Notes under the pieces: model-generated | Told to the model about the DNA's origin: nothing | What the model saw: the letters and a program-made list of their open reading frames with translations, nothing else | Databases searched by the model: none | Shown: piece by piece, positions 17,305 through 25,979 of the stretch | How the letters are laid out: the number at the start of each line of letters is the position of its first letter | Position numbering within the stretch: the stretch's first letter is position 1 | Source: Nocardia pseudobrasiliensis NBRC 108224 | Lineage (GTDB): Bacteria > Actinomycetota > Actinomycetes > Mycobacteriales > Mycobacteriaceae | Direction: 5' to 3' | Assembly: GCF_001613105.1 (NCBI RefSeq) | Contig: NZ_BDBS01000004.1 | Location: forward strand, 186,001-250,000 | DNA length: 64,000 bases | Made by a program: the position numbers and the translations under genes

Positions 17305-18333
17305 ATGCAGTCCTCCGCCGAAACCGCCCGCATAGCGATGCCGATCGGCCACCGCTATCGGGTCGCGCGGGACTACGAGGTGGGGCGGGAGAAGATCCGG
17401 GAGTTCGCGCGGGCGATTCAGAACTATCACCCTGTCCATTTCGACGAGACCGAGGCCCAACGGCATGGATACCCCGGCCTGCTCGCACCGCCGACCTTCG
17501 TGAGTCTGCTGGGTGGCACCGCCCAACAGGCATTGTCGGCACTGCTGCCCGAGGTGGACCTGGCGTGGGCGGTGCAGACCGATCAGGTTCTCCACCTTCA
17601 TCGCCCGGTCGTGACAGGCGACACGCTCACCTGTGTCCTGTCGCTGTGTTCGTTCCGGCGCGCCTTCGGCGGCGACCTGCTCGTGGTCGAGAACGATGTC
17701 CGCAACCAGTGCGGCGAACGCGCCATCACCGCGTACACCAGCTTCACGGCCCGCTCCGACGCGCCCGAGGACGACAGCGATATCGCGACCCTGATGCCTC
17801 GCCTGCTCCGCCACGACGTCGGCCGAACGCATCTGCCCCTGCCCGCGCTCGTACCCCTGGGGGCCGCGACGGAAGATCACACCGACGAGAACTGGAACGC
17901 GCACCCGCTCGCCCGATCCTGCGCATCGACGAATGTCGGAGATCCACTGCCCGAGCGCATATTTCGACTGAGCCTGGGCGATCTGGTCAACTACGCGGGT
18001 GTTTCCGGAGATCCCAATCCCATCCACTGGCACCGCACGGCGGCGACCACGGTCGGGCTGGACGACACCGTCGCCCACGGCATGCTGACCATGGGCCTGG
18101 GCGCGGGTTTCCTCGCCGACTGGGTTGGCGATCCGGGCGCGATCCGGCAGTACAGCGTGCGCATGACCAGCCCCGTCTATGTATTCGAAGCCGGAGAACG
18201 CGCCGAAGTGGTGTTCGCGGGTCGCGTCAAATCATTGGATCCGAGTTCCGGGACCGCGCAGATATCTCTGACCGCGACACAGGGCACTCGCCGAGTATTC
18301 GGGCGCGCCACCGCGATTGTGCAGCTGTCCTGA
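17305..18333 (+). CDS. MaoC/HadA-HadB-like fused (3R)-hydroxyacyl dehydratase
   Basis: A 342-residue double hot-dog protein. The N-terminal half (about 12-150) matches MaoC-dehydratase N domains (YEVGREKIREFARAIQNYHPVHFDETEAQ, YPGLLAPPTF). The C-terminal half has the hydratase motif YAGVSGDPNPIHWH and HGMLTMGLGAGF with the catalytic Asp/His pair. This is a fusion of functions carried by HadA and HadB in the mycobacterial FAS-II mycolate pathway. ATG 17305 has GAGGAG 7 bases upstream. Divergence from the mycolate methyltransferase supports a lipid-elongation role. Confidence 0.85.
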   Translation: MQSSAETARIAMPIGHRYRVARDYEVGREKIREFARAIQNYHPVHFDETEAQRHGYPGLLAPPTFVSLLGGTAQQALSALLPEVDLAWAVQTDQVLHLHRPVVTGDTLTCVLSLCSFRRAFGGDLLVVENDVRNQCGERAITAYTSFTARSDAPEDDSDIATLMPRLLRHDVGRTHLPLPALVPLGAATEDHTDENWNAHPLARSCASTNVGDPLPERIFRLSLGDLVNYAGVSGDPNPIHWHRTAATTVGLDDTVAHGMLTMGLGAGFLADWVGDPGAIRQYSVRMTSPVYVFEAGERAEVVFAGRVKSLDPSSGTAQISLTATQGTRRVFGRATAIVQLS

Positions 18334-18346
18334 CTTTCGAAACGGA

Positions 18347-19858
18347 TCACCCCACGGTGACGACGCGATTGTGCCAGCCGGTGGACCCGTCCGGGAACGG
18401 CGGGGCTCGGTGGTCGGTTTGCGTGCCGGTGGCGTCGGTCGCGCGCACCCGCAGGGTGTGCGCGCCCGGCGAGGCGTCCCAACGCCAATACCATTGCCGC
18501 CAGGTGTCTTTGGAGTACTCCCCGGCGAGCGTCGCGGCCTGCCACGGCCCGTCGTCGACCTGGACCTCCACGGCGACGATGCCGCGGTGCTGCGCCCAGG
18601 CGACACCGGCGACGGTGACCGGGCCCACCGGCACCTTCGCGAATGCGGCCGGAACGTCGATGCGGGAGGCGGTTTTGATCGGGGCGTCGGCCGCCCATCC
18701 GCGCTGCGTCCAGTACGCCCGGGCCCGATCGAAACGCGTGAGTTCGAGATCGACCACCCATTTCGTCGCGGAGACATAGCCGTACAGGCCGGGGATCACC
18801 AGCCGGGCGGGATAGCCGTGCTCGATCGGCAGCGGCCGCCCGTTCATACCGACCGCGAGCAACGCGTCGCGACCGTCCATGATCGCGGAAACCGGTGTGC
18901 TGGCGGTGAATCCGTCGACACTGCGGGACAGGAGCATATCCGATTCGGGGTGAACGCCCGCCTCGCGCAGCAGTTCGGCCAGCGGGTAGCCGGTCCATAC
19001 CGCGGTTCCGGCCAGATCGCCGCCCACCTCGTTGGACACGCAGGTGAGCGTGATCGTCCGCCGCACCGCAGTCCGCTCCCGCAGGCGGTCGAAGTCCAAT
19101 TCCATTGGGCGATCGACCATTCCGCGGATCCGCAGCCGCCATTGCGCACTGGTCAGGGCCGGGAGTTGTAAGGCGGTGTCGACTCGGTAGAACCGGTCGG
19201 TCGCGGTGACGAACGGGGTGACCCCTTCGATCGCCGCGTCCGCCTCGCCCGGCGGCGGTATCGGGTTCGCCTGCGGCACGGCAAATCCCGCCCGATCAGC
19301 GGCAATGTCACGCAACCGGGTTCCGAGCCAACGCCCGGTCGCGGCCGCCCCGACGGCCACGGCTCCGACACCCGCCGCGGCGAGCAGGAATCTCCGTCGC
19401 GAGACTCCCGATGTCGCCGGGGCCGCGCTCGGACGAGCGCTCAGTATCCGGAGCGCGAGCAGGCCCGCCGCGGTGCCGATCACGCCCGGAAGCACGAATG
19501 CCGTTGTCGCGGTTGGCCTGTGCAGTGCCGCGGCCATCGCGACACCGCCCAGTGCCGCCAAAACCGCACTCCCCCACCACCGTCGGCGTTCCAGCAGGCC
19601 GATGATCGCGGCCCCGACCGCCATCACCGCCGCCATGGTCGCGAACAGCGCCAGTTTGTCATTACTATCGAACCAGCGAATCGCCGCGTCTTTCAACGCA
19701 TGTGGCGTCCGGTCCACGACCGAGGCGCCCAGCGCGAAGAACGGCGAGGCCGCGGGATCGATGAACGCGGCGACCAGATGCCCGACGCCCAGCACGGTCG
19801 CCGCGGCCACGACACCCGCGGTCATCGCCCTGATCCGACCGCCCGATTGCTCCTTCAT
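18347..19858 (-). CDS. Membrane-anchored molybdopterin-dependent oxidoreductase (sulfite oxidase-like)
   Basis: A 503-residue protein. About four membrane helices occupy residues 1-155, then a twin-Arg-like SRRRFLLAAAGVG segment leads into an oxidoreductase molybdopterin-binding domain (LTCVSNEVGGDLAG with the expected Cys ligand, and PIEHGYPARLVIPGLYGYVSATKW). A C-terminal Ig-like Mo-cofactor dimerisation domain (RVRATDATGTQTD) follows. It resembles sulfite oxidase/nitrate reductase-type proteins such as Rv0218. The donor is unknown; it faces outward. The start is 6 bases after the rskA stop, placing it in the sigK operon. Confidence 0.88.
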   Translation of the reverse strand: MKEQSGGRIRAMTAGVVAAATVLGVGHLVAAFIDPAASPFFALGASVVDRTPHALKDAAIRWFDSNDKLALFATMAAVMAVGAAIIGLLERRRWWGSAVLAALGGVAMAAALHRPTATTAFVLPGVIGTAAGLLALRILSARPSAAPATSGVSRRRFLLAAAGVGAVAVGAAATGRWLGTRLRDIAADRAGFAVPQANPIPPPGEADAAIEGVTPFVTATDRFYRVDTALQLPALTSAQWRLRIRGMVDRPMELDFDRLRERTAVRRTITLTCVSNEVGGDLAGTAVWTGYPLAELLREAGVHPESDMLLSRSVDGFTASTPVSAIMDGRDALLAVGMNGRPLPIEHGYPARLVIPGLYGYVSATKWVVDLELTRFDRARAYWTQRGWAADAPIKTASRIDVPAAFAKVPVGPVTVAGVAWAQHRGIVAVEVQVDDGPWQAATLAGEYSKDTWRQWYWRWDASPGAHTLRVRATDATGTQTDHRAPPFPDGSTGWHNRVVTVG

Positions 19859-19863
19859 CGCAC

Positions 19864-20583
19864 TCAATCCAGGGTCATCTGGGCGATGGGCTCGGTGGTC
19901 GGCTGCGGCGATCCGCTCGCGGGCTCGACGGTCAGTGCCATCTTCTGCGACGGAATGTAATGCGCCACAAAGGGTTCGCGCGGCACCTGAACGAGAACAA
20001 CCGCCGACTGCATCAACCCCTCGTCGGTCGGGCCCATCCACAACTGGTAGCTGTGCCCGGCGGCCGGTGGCTGCACGCCCTCGAAGCTCACGGCGACGAG
20101 TTCGAGCGCCGGGGAGGTGTGCACGACGATCGTGCCCCCGTTCGGCAGACCGGACGAACGGGTCACCGCGTCGCGCTGCTCCTCGATCATGCGCAGGGTG
20201 GTCAGCGCCGAGGACGGCGGGGATTCGGTATGCCGGTTTCCGGCGACCACGCCCGCGCCGATGGCCACGAGCACCGCCGCGGCGGCCGCCAGCCAGCGCC
20301 ACCGGGTTTTGCTCGGAAGCTTCTGTGGCTCATCGGTTTTCGCGCCGACGCTGCGGTCCAGCGCGGCCAGTACGCGGGCCTCCAATCCCGCGGGCGGAGC
20401 CAGCGAATCCACGACGGTGAGATCGGCCATCGTGTCACGCACGCGGGCGACCGCCGCGTCGAACCGCGCGGCCAGCTCCGGATCGACGGCATCGCGCGCC
20501 TGCTCGATCCGGCGGCGCTGCTCATCGGAAACCGCGTCCAGGGCATAGGGATAGACCTGGTCCAGCAGGTCGTCGGTATTCAC
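19864..20583 (-). CDS. rskA: Anti-sigma factor RskA
   Basis: A 239-residue single-pass membrane protein. The cytoplasmic zinc-free anti-sigma domain (residues 1-100, LLDQVYPYALDAVSDEQRRRIEQA...) is followed by one transmembrane helix (WLAAAAAVLVAIGAGVVAG) and an extracellular RskA C-terminal domain (AGHSYQLWMGP..., IPSQKMALTVEPASGSP). It is known in mycobacteria to hold SigK until regulated proteolysis. GTG 20583 overlaps the sigma gene stop (GTGA). Confidence 0.92.
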   Translation of the reverse strand: MNTDDLLDQVYPYALDAVSDEQRRRIEQARDAVDPELAARFDAAVARVRDTMADLTVVDSLAPPAGLEARVLAALDRSVGAKTDEPQKLPSKTRWRWLAAAAAVLVAIGAGVVAGNRHTESPPSSALTTLRMIEEQRDAVTRSSGLPNGGTIVVHTSPALELVAVSFEGVQPPAAGHSYQLWMGPTDEGLMQSAVVLVQVPREPFVAHYIPSQKMALTVEPASGSPQPTTEPIAQMTLD

Positions 20584-21224
20584 CGTAGGTCACCTCCCGT
20601 CAGACACGCCGCGAGCCGCTTCAATCCGTCTCGAATGCGGGATTTCACTGTGGGTAAAGGGATTTCGAGTTCGTCGGCCACCTCTGGATAGGTGCGCCCG
20701 CTGTAATAGGCCAGTGCGATGGTTTCCTGCTGGCGCGAGCTCAGCGTGCCCAGGCACCGCACCACCGCCTGCTCGTCGAATCGCTGTGTGACAGCCTCAA
20801 CCACCACGTCGTGATCGCGACCGAGGTGCGCGTGTCCGTAGACGACATCGCGGTCGGAGGCGGCGCGTTCGCTGCGGATGCGGTCCACCGCGCGCCGATG
20901 GGTCAGCATGATCAGCCAACCCATCGGACTGGAGCGCTGCGGGTCGTATCGTGCGGCCAGCGACCACGCCTGCAGATACACCTCCTGGGCGATCTCCTCG
21001 GCCGCGGTGCGTTCGCGCAGCATCCGCACCGCGAGCCCGAAGACGCGATGACTGGTCAGTCGATAGAACTCGGTGAACGCGTCCCGGTCGCCCCGGCCGA
21101 TATCGGCCAGCAGCGCGACCAGGCGGCGGGCCAGATCCTCCTCGCCCCCGGGCCGATCCACCGGACACGAGGGCCCGGTCTGCGGGAACAGGCGGATGAC
21201 CCGCGACTCGTCGGGGGCCGTCAC
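20580..21224 (-). CDS. sigK: ECF sigma factor SigK
   Basis: A 214-residue ECF sigma factor with sigma2 (FTEFYRLTSHRVFGLAVRMLRERTAAEEIAQEVYLQAW...) and sigma4 (LSSRQQETIALAYYSGRTYPEVADELEIPLPTVKSRIRDGLKRL). Overlap with rskA and proximity to the MPT83-like gene match the mycobacterial sigK-rskA-mpt70/83 system. The start is GTG 21224; no strong ribosome site is visible. Confidence 0.92.
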   Translation of the reverse strand: MTAPDESRVIRLFPQTGPSCPVDRPGGEEDLARRLVALLADIGRGDRDAFTEFYRLTSHRVFGLAVRMLRERTAAEEIAQEVYLQAWSLAARYDPQRSSPMGWLIMLTHRRAVDRIRSERAASDRDVVYGHAHLGRDHDVVVEAVTQRFDEQAVVRCLGTLSSRQQETIALAYYSGRTYPEVADELEIPLPTVKSRIRDGLKRLAACLTGGDLR

Positions 21225-21323
21225 GCGCGTACTCGCGTCGAGAGCGATGCCGGGTGCGACTGTCGAGCCATGGCTGCTCCTACCGGGAGAGGTCCGCGGG
21301 GACCGTGTCGAATACGAGGCGGA

Positions 21324-21965
21324 TCAGGCGGGCGGCATGAGGACGGTATCGATCATGTACACCGTCGCATTGGCGGTCTTCACACCACCGCAGATCACCG
21401 ACGCGTCGCCCACTTTCCACGCATTGCCCGAACCGGTCACCGTAACCTCGGCGCCCTCGACGGTCTTGTGCGGACCGGCGATCTTGTCCGGCGCGATCTG
21501 CCCCGGCACCACGTGGTAGGTCAGGATCTTGGTGAGGGTCGCCGAATCGGTCTTCAACGAATCCACCGTCGCCGCGGGGATCTTCGCGAACGCCGCGTCC
21601 ACGGGAGCGAATACGGTGAACTGCCCGCCATTGAGGGTGTCGACCAGGTTCACCTGCGGATTGAGCTTGCCCGACACCGCCGAAACGAGCGTCGTCAGCA
21701 GTGGATTGTGGGAAGCCGCGACGGCGACCGGATCCTGAGCCATCCCGCTCACCGACCCCGCCCCCGTCGGAACCTGCTCGGCATACGCATTACATCCCGG
21801 CCCCACCAGATTCGCGGCGGCACTCGTGCTCGACGAGGTCGCCGGCATCGAGCTCATGGACGTGGGGCCGCTCGAATCGGACTTGTTGTCCGAGCAGGCC
21901 GTCGCACCAGCCACCGCAGCCCCCAGAACCATCGCCGCTACAGCACAACGTCGCATCATCGTCAT
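21324..21965 (-). CDS. Fasciclin-domain lipoprotein, MPT70/MPT83-like
   Basis: A 213-residue protein with a lipoprotein signal ([24 protein letters not shown]; acylated Cys at about residue 24), a Ser/Thr-rich linker and one FAS1 domain ([52 protein letters not shown]). Mycobacterial MPT70/83 are antigens under SigK control. It lies 99 bp upstream of sigK in the same direction, with a CRP-type site about 97 bp upstream. Confidence 0.9.
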   Translation of the reverse strand: MTMMRRCAVAAMVLGAAVAGATACSDNKSDSSGPTSMSSMPATSSSTSAAANLVGPGCNAYAEQVPTGAGSVSGMAQDPVAVAASHNPLLTTLVSAVSGKLNPQVNLVDTLNGGQFTVFAPVDAAFAKIPAATVDSLKTDSATLTKILTYHVVPGQIAPDKIAGPHKTVEGAEVTVTGSGNAWKVGDASVICGGVKTANATVYMIDTVLMPPA

Positions 21966-22061
21966 CGGTGTCACTGCCTTCGAGAATGCGGCCCAACCGA
22001 GCCGCCGTGAATAGGACACCAGGACTTCGCAGGGCACATGCCCGCAGACCGAACCGATCTA

Positions 22062-22077
22062 TGTGACACCGGTCACA
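22062..22077. promoter_or_regulatory. Consensus CRP/FNR-type palindrome
   Basis: TGTGA-N6-TCACA, extended to CTATGTGAC-N4-GTCACATAG (22059-22080), matches the cAMP receptor protein consensus. It lies between the fasciclin lipoprotein gene (start 21965) and the small gene at 22193, so it could serve either direction. The assignment to an actinobacterial CRP (GlxR/Rv3676-like) is inference from the motif. Confidence 0.75.
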
Positions 22078-22192
22078 TAGCAAGTCCACGGTCGGGCCGT
22101 CGCTCGCCGATACCGACGCCCACAGAAGGCATCTCGGATACACTCGGCAAATCCGGGTCGGGGGCAGTGTGTCACACGGAGAGGCCCATTAC

Positions 22193-22372
22193 GTGAGCAG
22201 CGCCGACAATCCGCAGGTAGATCAGGTCGTGCACATGACGTCCGCCGACCATATCGCCGCAGCCAGCAGATGCCTGGTCTATTCGCAGACAGAGGGCGAA
22301 TACCTGGTGCAAGTCGGAATTTTCCATGCCGTGATGGCAATTGCGAAGAAAGATAGTTCGCCGAACAACTGA
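22193..22372 (+). CDS. Small uncharacterised protein (59 residues)
   Basis: GTG 22193 has GGAGAGG 8 bases upstream. The product contains NPQVDQVVHMTSADHIAAASRC and a hydrophobic EYLVQVGIFHAVMAIAKK end. No domain is recognised. The good ribosome site and the CRP-type palindrome about 115 bp upstream support a real gene. Its stop nearly abuts the end of the convergent HAD phosphatase gene. Confidence 0.6.
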   Translation: MSSADNPQVDQVVHMTSADHIAAASRCLVYSQTEGEYLVQVGIFHAVMAIAKKDSSPNN

Positions 22373-22373
22373 T

Positions 22374-23013
22374 TCAGCCCGGGAGTCGCTCGGCGGAATA
22401 GTCGTCGAGTGCGCGGTCCGCGTCGCCGACGATCACCGGATGGCCGACCAGGTCGAACATGGCGGTGTCGGAGTGGTGGTCGCCGAAGGCGGTGCAGTGG
22501 GCGAGGTCGATTCCGGTGTGGGCGGCGTAGCGGCGCAGGGCCGTGGATTTGTCGTCGCCGACCATGGTCGAGGTGACCTGGCCGGTGTAGCGGCCGTTGT
22601 CGACCTCCAAGCGGGTGCAGAGGATGTCGTCCGCGCCGATCAGCTCGGCGATCGGGCGCAGCGCGGGCTCGAACGAGCCTGATACCAGCACGATTCGGGC
22701 CCCCGGACGTGGCAAGGAGGGCGAGGCGTTGCCGCACCGCGGGATTGAAGAATCCCGCGGTGGCGATGCGCGCGGTGCACCAGGCCCGTCCGACCCGGTG
22801 CACGTCGGCGACCTCCCGACCCGCCCAGTGCCGGTAGAACCAGCGATGAGATTCGCTGCGGCTCAGCCCTTGTGCGCGGAGTGCGAAGAATTCGCGCAGG
22901 GTGGCGGGGCCGTCGATATCGGCGCGTCGCTCGGCGTCGAAGGCGAACAGCGACAGGAAGGTGATGTCGCGAACCAGGGTTTCGTCGACGTCGACGAATG
23001 CCGCGCATTCCAT
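22374..23013 (-). pseudogene. HAD-IB phosphatase-like gene with one frameshift
   Basis: The N-terminal frame reads MECAAFVDVDETLVRDITFLSLF... (DxD nucleophile motif FVDVDETL) to RLALLATSG. The C-terminal half (VLVSGSFEPALRPIAELIG, motif II; CTAFGDHHSDTAMFDLVGHPV, motif III/IV) lies in another frame. The break is at a G5 run near 22700; four G would join TSG to ARIVLVSGS exactly. HAD-IB enzymes dephosphorylate small metabolites. It is the last gene of the isonitrile operon and its ATG overlaps the upstream stop (ATGA). It may be a true pseudogene or an assembly error. Confidence 0.75.
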
Positions 23014-24158
23014 CAGGCGAACGGGCTCACCGTGTTCCGCGCGCCGACCAGAGCCGCACCGTAGATCTCCAGATTGACCTGCGGTATGAGCATGCCGTGG
23101 CGGGCGGCCACGCTCGCGTCACGCCAAATCCGCTGCAGCGGACTGGCATCGGCGAAACCACTCGATCCGTGGGCGGTCATCAGGATTTCCAGCGCACGAT
23201 GCACGCTGCGTGCGGCGACCGCGGCGTCGGCGCGGTAGCGAGCGCGCAGCAGTTCGTCCGGATGCACGGCCTCGGCGGCGTGCCTGTCCAGGGCGTCGGC
23301 GGCGCGGTACGCGTGCAGTTCGGCGGTGTCCAGCGCGGTGGCGGCCTCGGCGATCTGAAGTCGAAAGCCCGCCGAATCGGACTGGCGGTCGAAATTGGTG
23401 AAGGGGATGCTCTTGTTCCCCGCGGCGGCGATGACGTGGGCCAGCGCGGCGCGGCCCAGCCCGAGCTGGGGGCCGACGACCATCAGCACCAGCGTCGGCA
23501 CCATGGCGGTGCGGAAGGCCGCGGCGACCGAATCGGTAGCGTGCGCACCCGCCACCAGCGGGCCCAGGCGCATGACGCGGTGCTCGGGCACGAACGCGTC
23601 CTCGATCACGAACCGGTTGCTGCCGGTCGACCGCATCCCCGCCATATGCCACTCGTCCACGATCTCGAAGTCCGTGCGCGGCACCAGGAATGCCGCCGGA
23701 CCATCCTCGAGGACCGCGGAGGCGATCGCCCACGACGCATGCCAGATCCCGGAGGCATAACTCCACGCGCCACTGAGTCGATACCCGCCGGGAACCCGGT
23801 GGACCGGACCGCTGGGCTTGAGGGTTCCGCTGATCAACGTATCGGGCGAGCTGCCCCACACATCGTCCTGCGCCTGTTCGGGAAAGTGGGCCACGCACCA
23901 GTCGTTGCCGTTCCACAGCGCGGTCAGCCAGCCGACGCTGCCGTCGATCGCGGCCACCGCGGCGGCCACCTCGAGATGTGTGCGCAGTGCGGCCTCACCG
24001 CCGCCGTACCGCTTGGGCGCGGCCGCCCGGAACACACCCGCGGCCTGCATCGCGGCGACGGTCTCGTCGGACAGCCGCCGGTCCGCATCTGCCTTACCGG
24101 CGGCGTCGGTCAGCTGGGGCGTCAGCGCGCCGATGGCGGTGAGCAACTCGGAGCTCAT
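23013..24158 (-). CDS. Acyl-CoA dehydrogenase-fold flavin monooxygenase (HsaA/group D-like)
   Basis: A 381-residue flavoprotein. The layout (AAGVFRAAAPKRYGGGE; DGSVGWLTALWNGNDWCVAHFP; GYRLSGAWSYASGIWHASW; SNRFVIEDAFVPEHRV; AHGSSGFADASPLQRIWRDA) matches the group D flavin-dependent monooxygenases related to HsaA and pigment N- or C-hydroxylases, more than CoA dehydrogenases. By analogy with PvcC in paerucumarin loci it may hydroxylate the aromatic ring (inference). GAGGAG precedes the ATG, which is 1 base after the halogenase stop. Confidence 0.82.
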   Translation of the reverse strand: MSSELLTAIGALTPQLTDAAGKADADRRLSDETVAAMQAAGVFRAAAPKRYGGGEAALRTHLEVAAAVAAIDGSVGWLTALWNGNDWCVAHFPEQAQDDVWGSSPDTLISGTLKPSGPVHRVPGGYRLSGAWSYASGIWHASWAIASAVLEDGPAAFLVPRTDFEIVDEWHMAGMRSTGSNRFVIEDAFVPEHRVMRLGPLVAGAHATDSVAAAFRTAMVPTLVLMVVGPQLGLGRAALAHVIAAAGNKSIPFTNFDRQSDSAGFRLQIAEAATALDTAELHAYRAADALDRHAAEAVHPDELLRARYRADAAVAARSVHRALEILMTAHGSSGFADASPLQRIWRDASVAARHGMLIPQVNLEIYGAALVGARNTVSPFA

Positions 24159-24159
24159 C

Positions 24160-25959
24160 TCATATCTCCTCGGGATCGGGGTGGGTTTCGGTGACGACGA
24201 GGCCCGCGCGGAGCAAACGCTTGAGCGCCCGTCCCTGCAACACCGACAGCGTCGGCGCCAGCGCGGACCACCGCACCGGCGCGCCCGAGAGCGCGTCCCA
24301 GAGTTCCTGTCCGCCATCACGTTCCAGGCACCGCACCTCGACCTCGGGATCGACCTCGGAGTAGAAGCGGTGACACGGCATCACATCGGCCAGCGGGGCC
24401 GGGGCCGAATCGGTGTTGGCGATCGGGTCGAGCCAATAGTGGGCGAGCCCGTCGCGGGCCTGCTGCGGGATCTCGAATGGCGGTGACATGCCCTTGAATC
24501 CGGGGATATCGGCGGCGAGGCTGGCGCGAATCCGGGTCTGGGGCGCCAGCATGATCCGGTCGGCGGCCGCGAGTTCCACGGTATCCGCGGCCGTCACCGC
24601 TTGCAGGTAGGGGCCCTCGGTCGCGAGATCGCGCGGGTCCCGGCTGCCATTGGTCATCACATTGAGCAGATCGGGCACCAGTGCGGTGTTGAGTAGCGCC
24701 TGGAAGGTGGCCTCGGTGGCGTTTTCCAATGTGCCAGCCCGGTTTTCGCGCTGCCAGTACGTACTGTTCGGGTGGGTGCGCGAGATCTCGTGGTACCACT
24801 GGTCGATGCCGAGCGCGAATGTCTCGGCCATCCCGCGCCATTCGACGTCGTAGTCCCGCCACAGATCCCGTGTGGTCTGCTCGTCGACGTCGGCGTCGAA
24901 ACTCTTGCGCAGCACCAGCGCCGCTGCCCACGCCTGGGTCACCGCGAACGACATCCCCGAGGAGAACAGCGGATCCACGAAGTAGGACGCATCGCCGATC
25001 GCCATCCAGCGCTCGTCATAGGAGGCGAAACTATCGCTGATACGCGAATAGTTGGTCGCGGTCAGCATTTCCGGACGTACCGGCTCGGCATCGGCGACCA
25101 GGTCGCGCAGCACCGGAATCGAGTGGATCGTCTTGGCGAAGACTTCCGGATCGCGCAGATCGACCCGCGATATCGTGTCCGGATTGGTGACGATGCCGAT
25201 GGACCAGACAATTTCGCGGCCACCGTCATCCGCGGGACGCGGCGTCGGGATGTACCACACCCACCCGTGCTCGAAGGCGGTGCAGTAGATGGGCGACAGG
25301 TTCTTCTCGCGGAACATATTCCACGCGCCCGGTATCCGTTGCGCCGGAACGCAGTTGCGAAAGTGCGACCAGACGGCGATATTGCGGAACTGCGAGAGCC
25401 ACTGCTTGTCCCGCCGCGAGCCGCGGGCCGCGACCTGATTCGCCCGGCCCGACGCATCGATGAAATAGCCCGCCCGGATCTCGCTGCCGTCCTCCAGCAC
25501 AACGGTCGCATGCCCCTCACCGGGCAGGAACTTGGTGATTCGGACACCTTGAAAGACCTGTGCGCCACTGTCTTCGGCGTGATCGAGCAGCACCGTATCG
25601 AACTCGGCCCGGTTGACGTGGATGGACCAGCGGTGCACCCCGTCGGCCAGATAGTCGGCGTGGTCGAAGAAGGAGACGAACGGACGATCGTTGTCCCACT
25701 GGAAGATTCCGCCGAACTTCTGAATCCAGCACTGGCTGGCGAGCACCTTCTCCAGGGCCCCGCTGGCTTGCAGAACCGGCACCAGCGGATGCGCGCCGGA
25801 CTCCCCGATATGCTCGCGCGGGAACACTTCTCGATCGAAGACGGCGACCCGCAGGTCGGTGTCGCGGCACAGCATCGCGGCGAGCGTCGACCCGGCCGGA
25901 CCTCCGCCCATGATCACCACGTCGTACTCGGTGGCGATTTCGGTGACAGGTGTTGGCAT
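24160..25959 (-). CDS. FAD-dependent halogenase
   Basis: A 599-residue flavoprotein with GGGPAGSTLA (FAD loop), GESGAHPLVPVL, the halogenase hallmark WVWYIP (about residue 243), GDASYFVDPLFSSGMSFA, and a Lys in the CWIQKFGGIFQW region. The overall layout is closest to flavin halogenases acting on phenol or pyrrole substrates. It should install Cl or Br using FADH2, O2 and halide. About 190 C-terminal residues after the core form an extra domain. It lies 20 bases downstream of isnB in the operon. No flavin reductase gene is nearby. Confidence 0.88.
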   Translation of the reverse strand: MPTPVTEIATEYDVVIMGGGPAGSTLAAMLCRDTDLRVAVFDREVFPREHIGESGAHPLVPVLQASGALEKVLASQCWIQKFGGIFQWDNDRPFVSFFDHADYLADGVHRWSIHVNRAEFDTVLLDHAEDSGAQVFQGVRITKFLPGEGHATVVLEDGSEIRAGYFIDASGRANQVAARGSRRDKQWLSQFRNIAVWSHFRNCVPAQRIPGAWNMFREKNLSPIYCTAFEHGWVWYIPTPRPADDGGREIVWSIGIVTNPDTISRVDLRDPEVFAKTIHSIPVLRDLVADAEPVRPEMLTATNYSRISDSFASYDERWMAIGDASYFVDPLFSSGMSFAVTQAWAAALVLRKSFDADVDEQTTRDLWRDYDVEWRGMAETFALGIDQWYHEISRTHPNSTYWQRENRAGTLENATEATFQALLNTALVPDLLNVMTNGSRDPRDLATEGPYLQAVTAADTVELAAADRIMLAPQTRIRASLAADIPGFKGMSPPFEIPQQARDGLAHYWLDPIANTDSAPAPLADVMPCHRFYSEVDPEVEVRCLERDGGQELWDALSGAPVRWSALAPTLSVLQGRALKRLLRAGLVVTETHPDPEEI

Positions 25960-25979
25960 AGCGTAAGACCTTTCGGCGA

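Noticed and set aside
19859-20302. N-terminal extension of the molybdopterin oxidoreductase frame
   Set aside because: The extension is Arg/Gly-rich and overlaps rskA in another frame; membrane helices begin right after ATG 19858.
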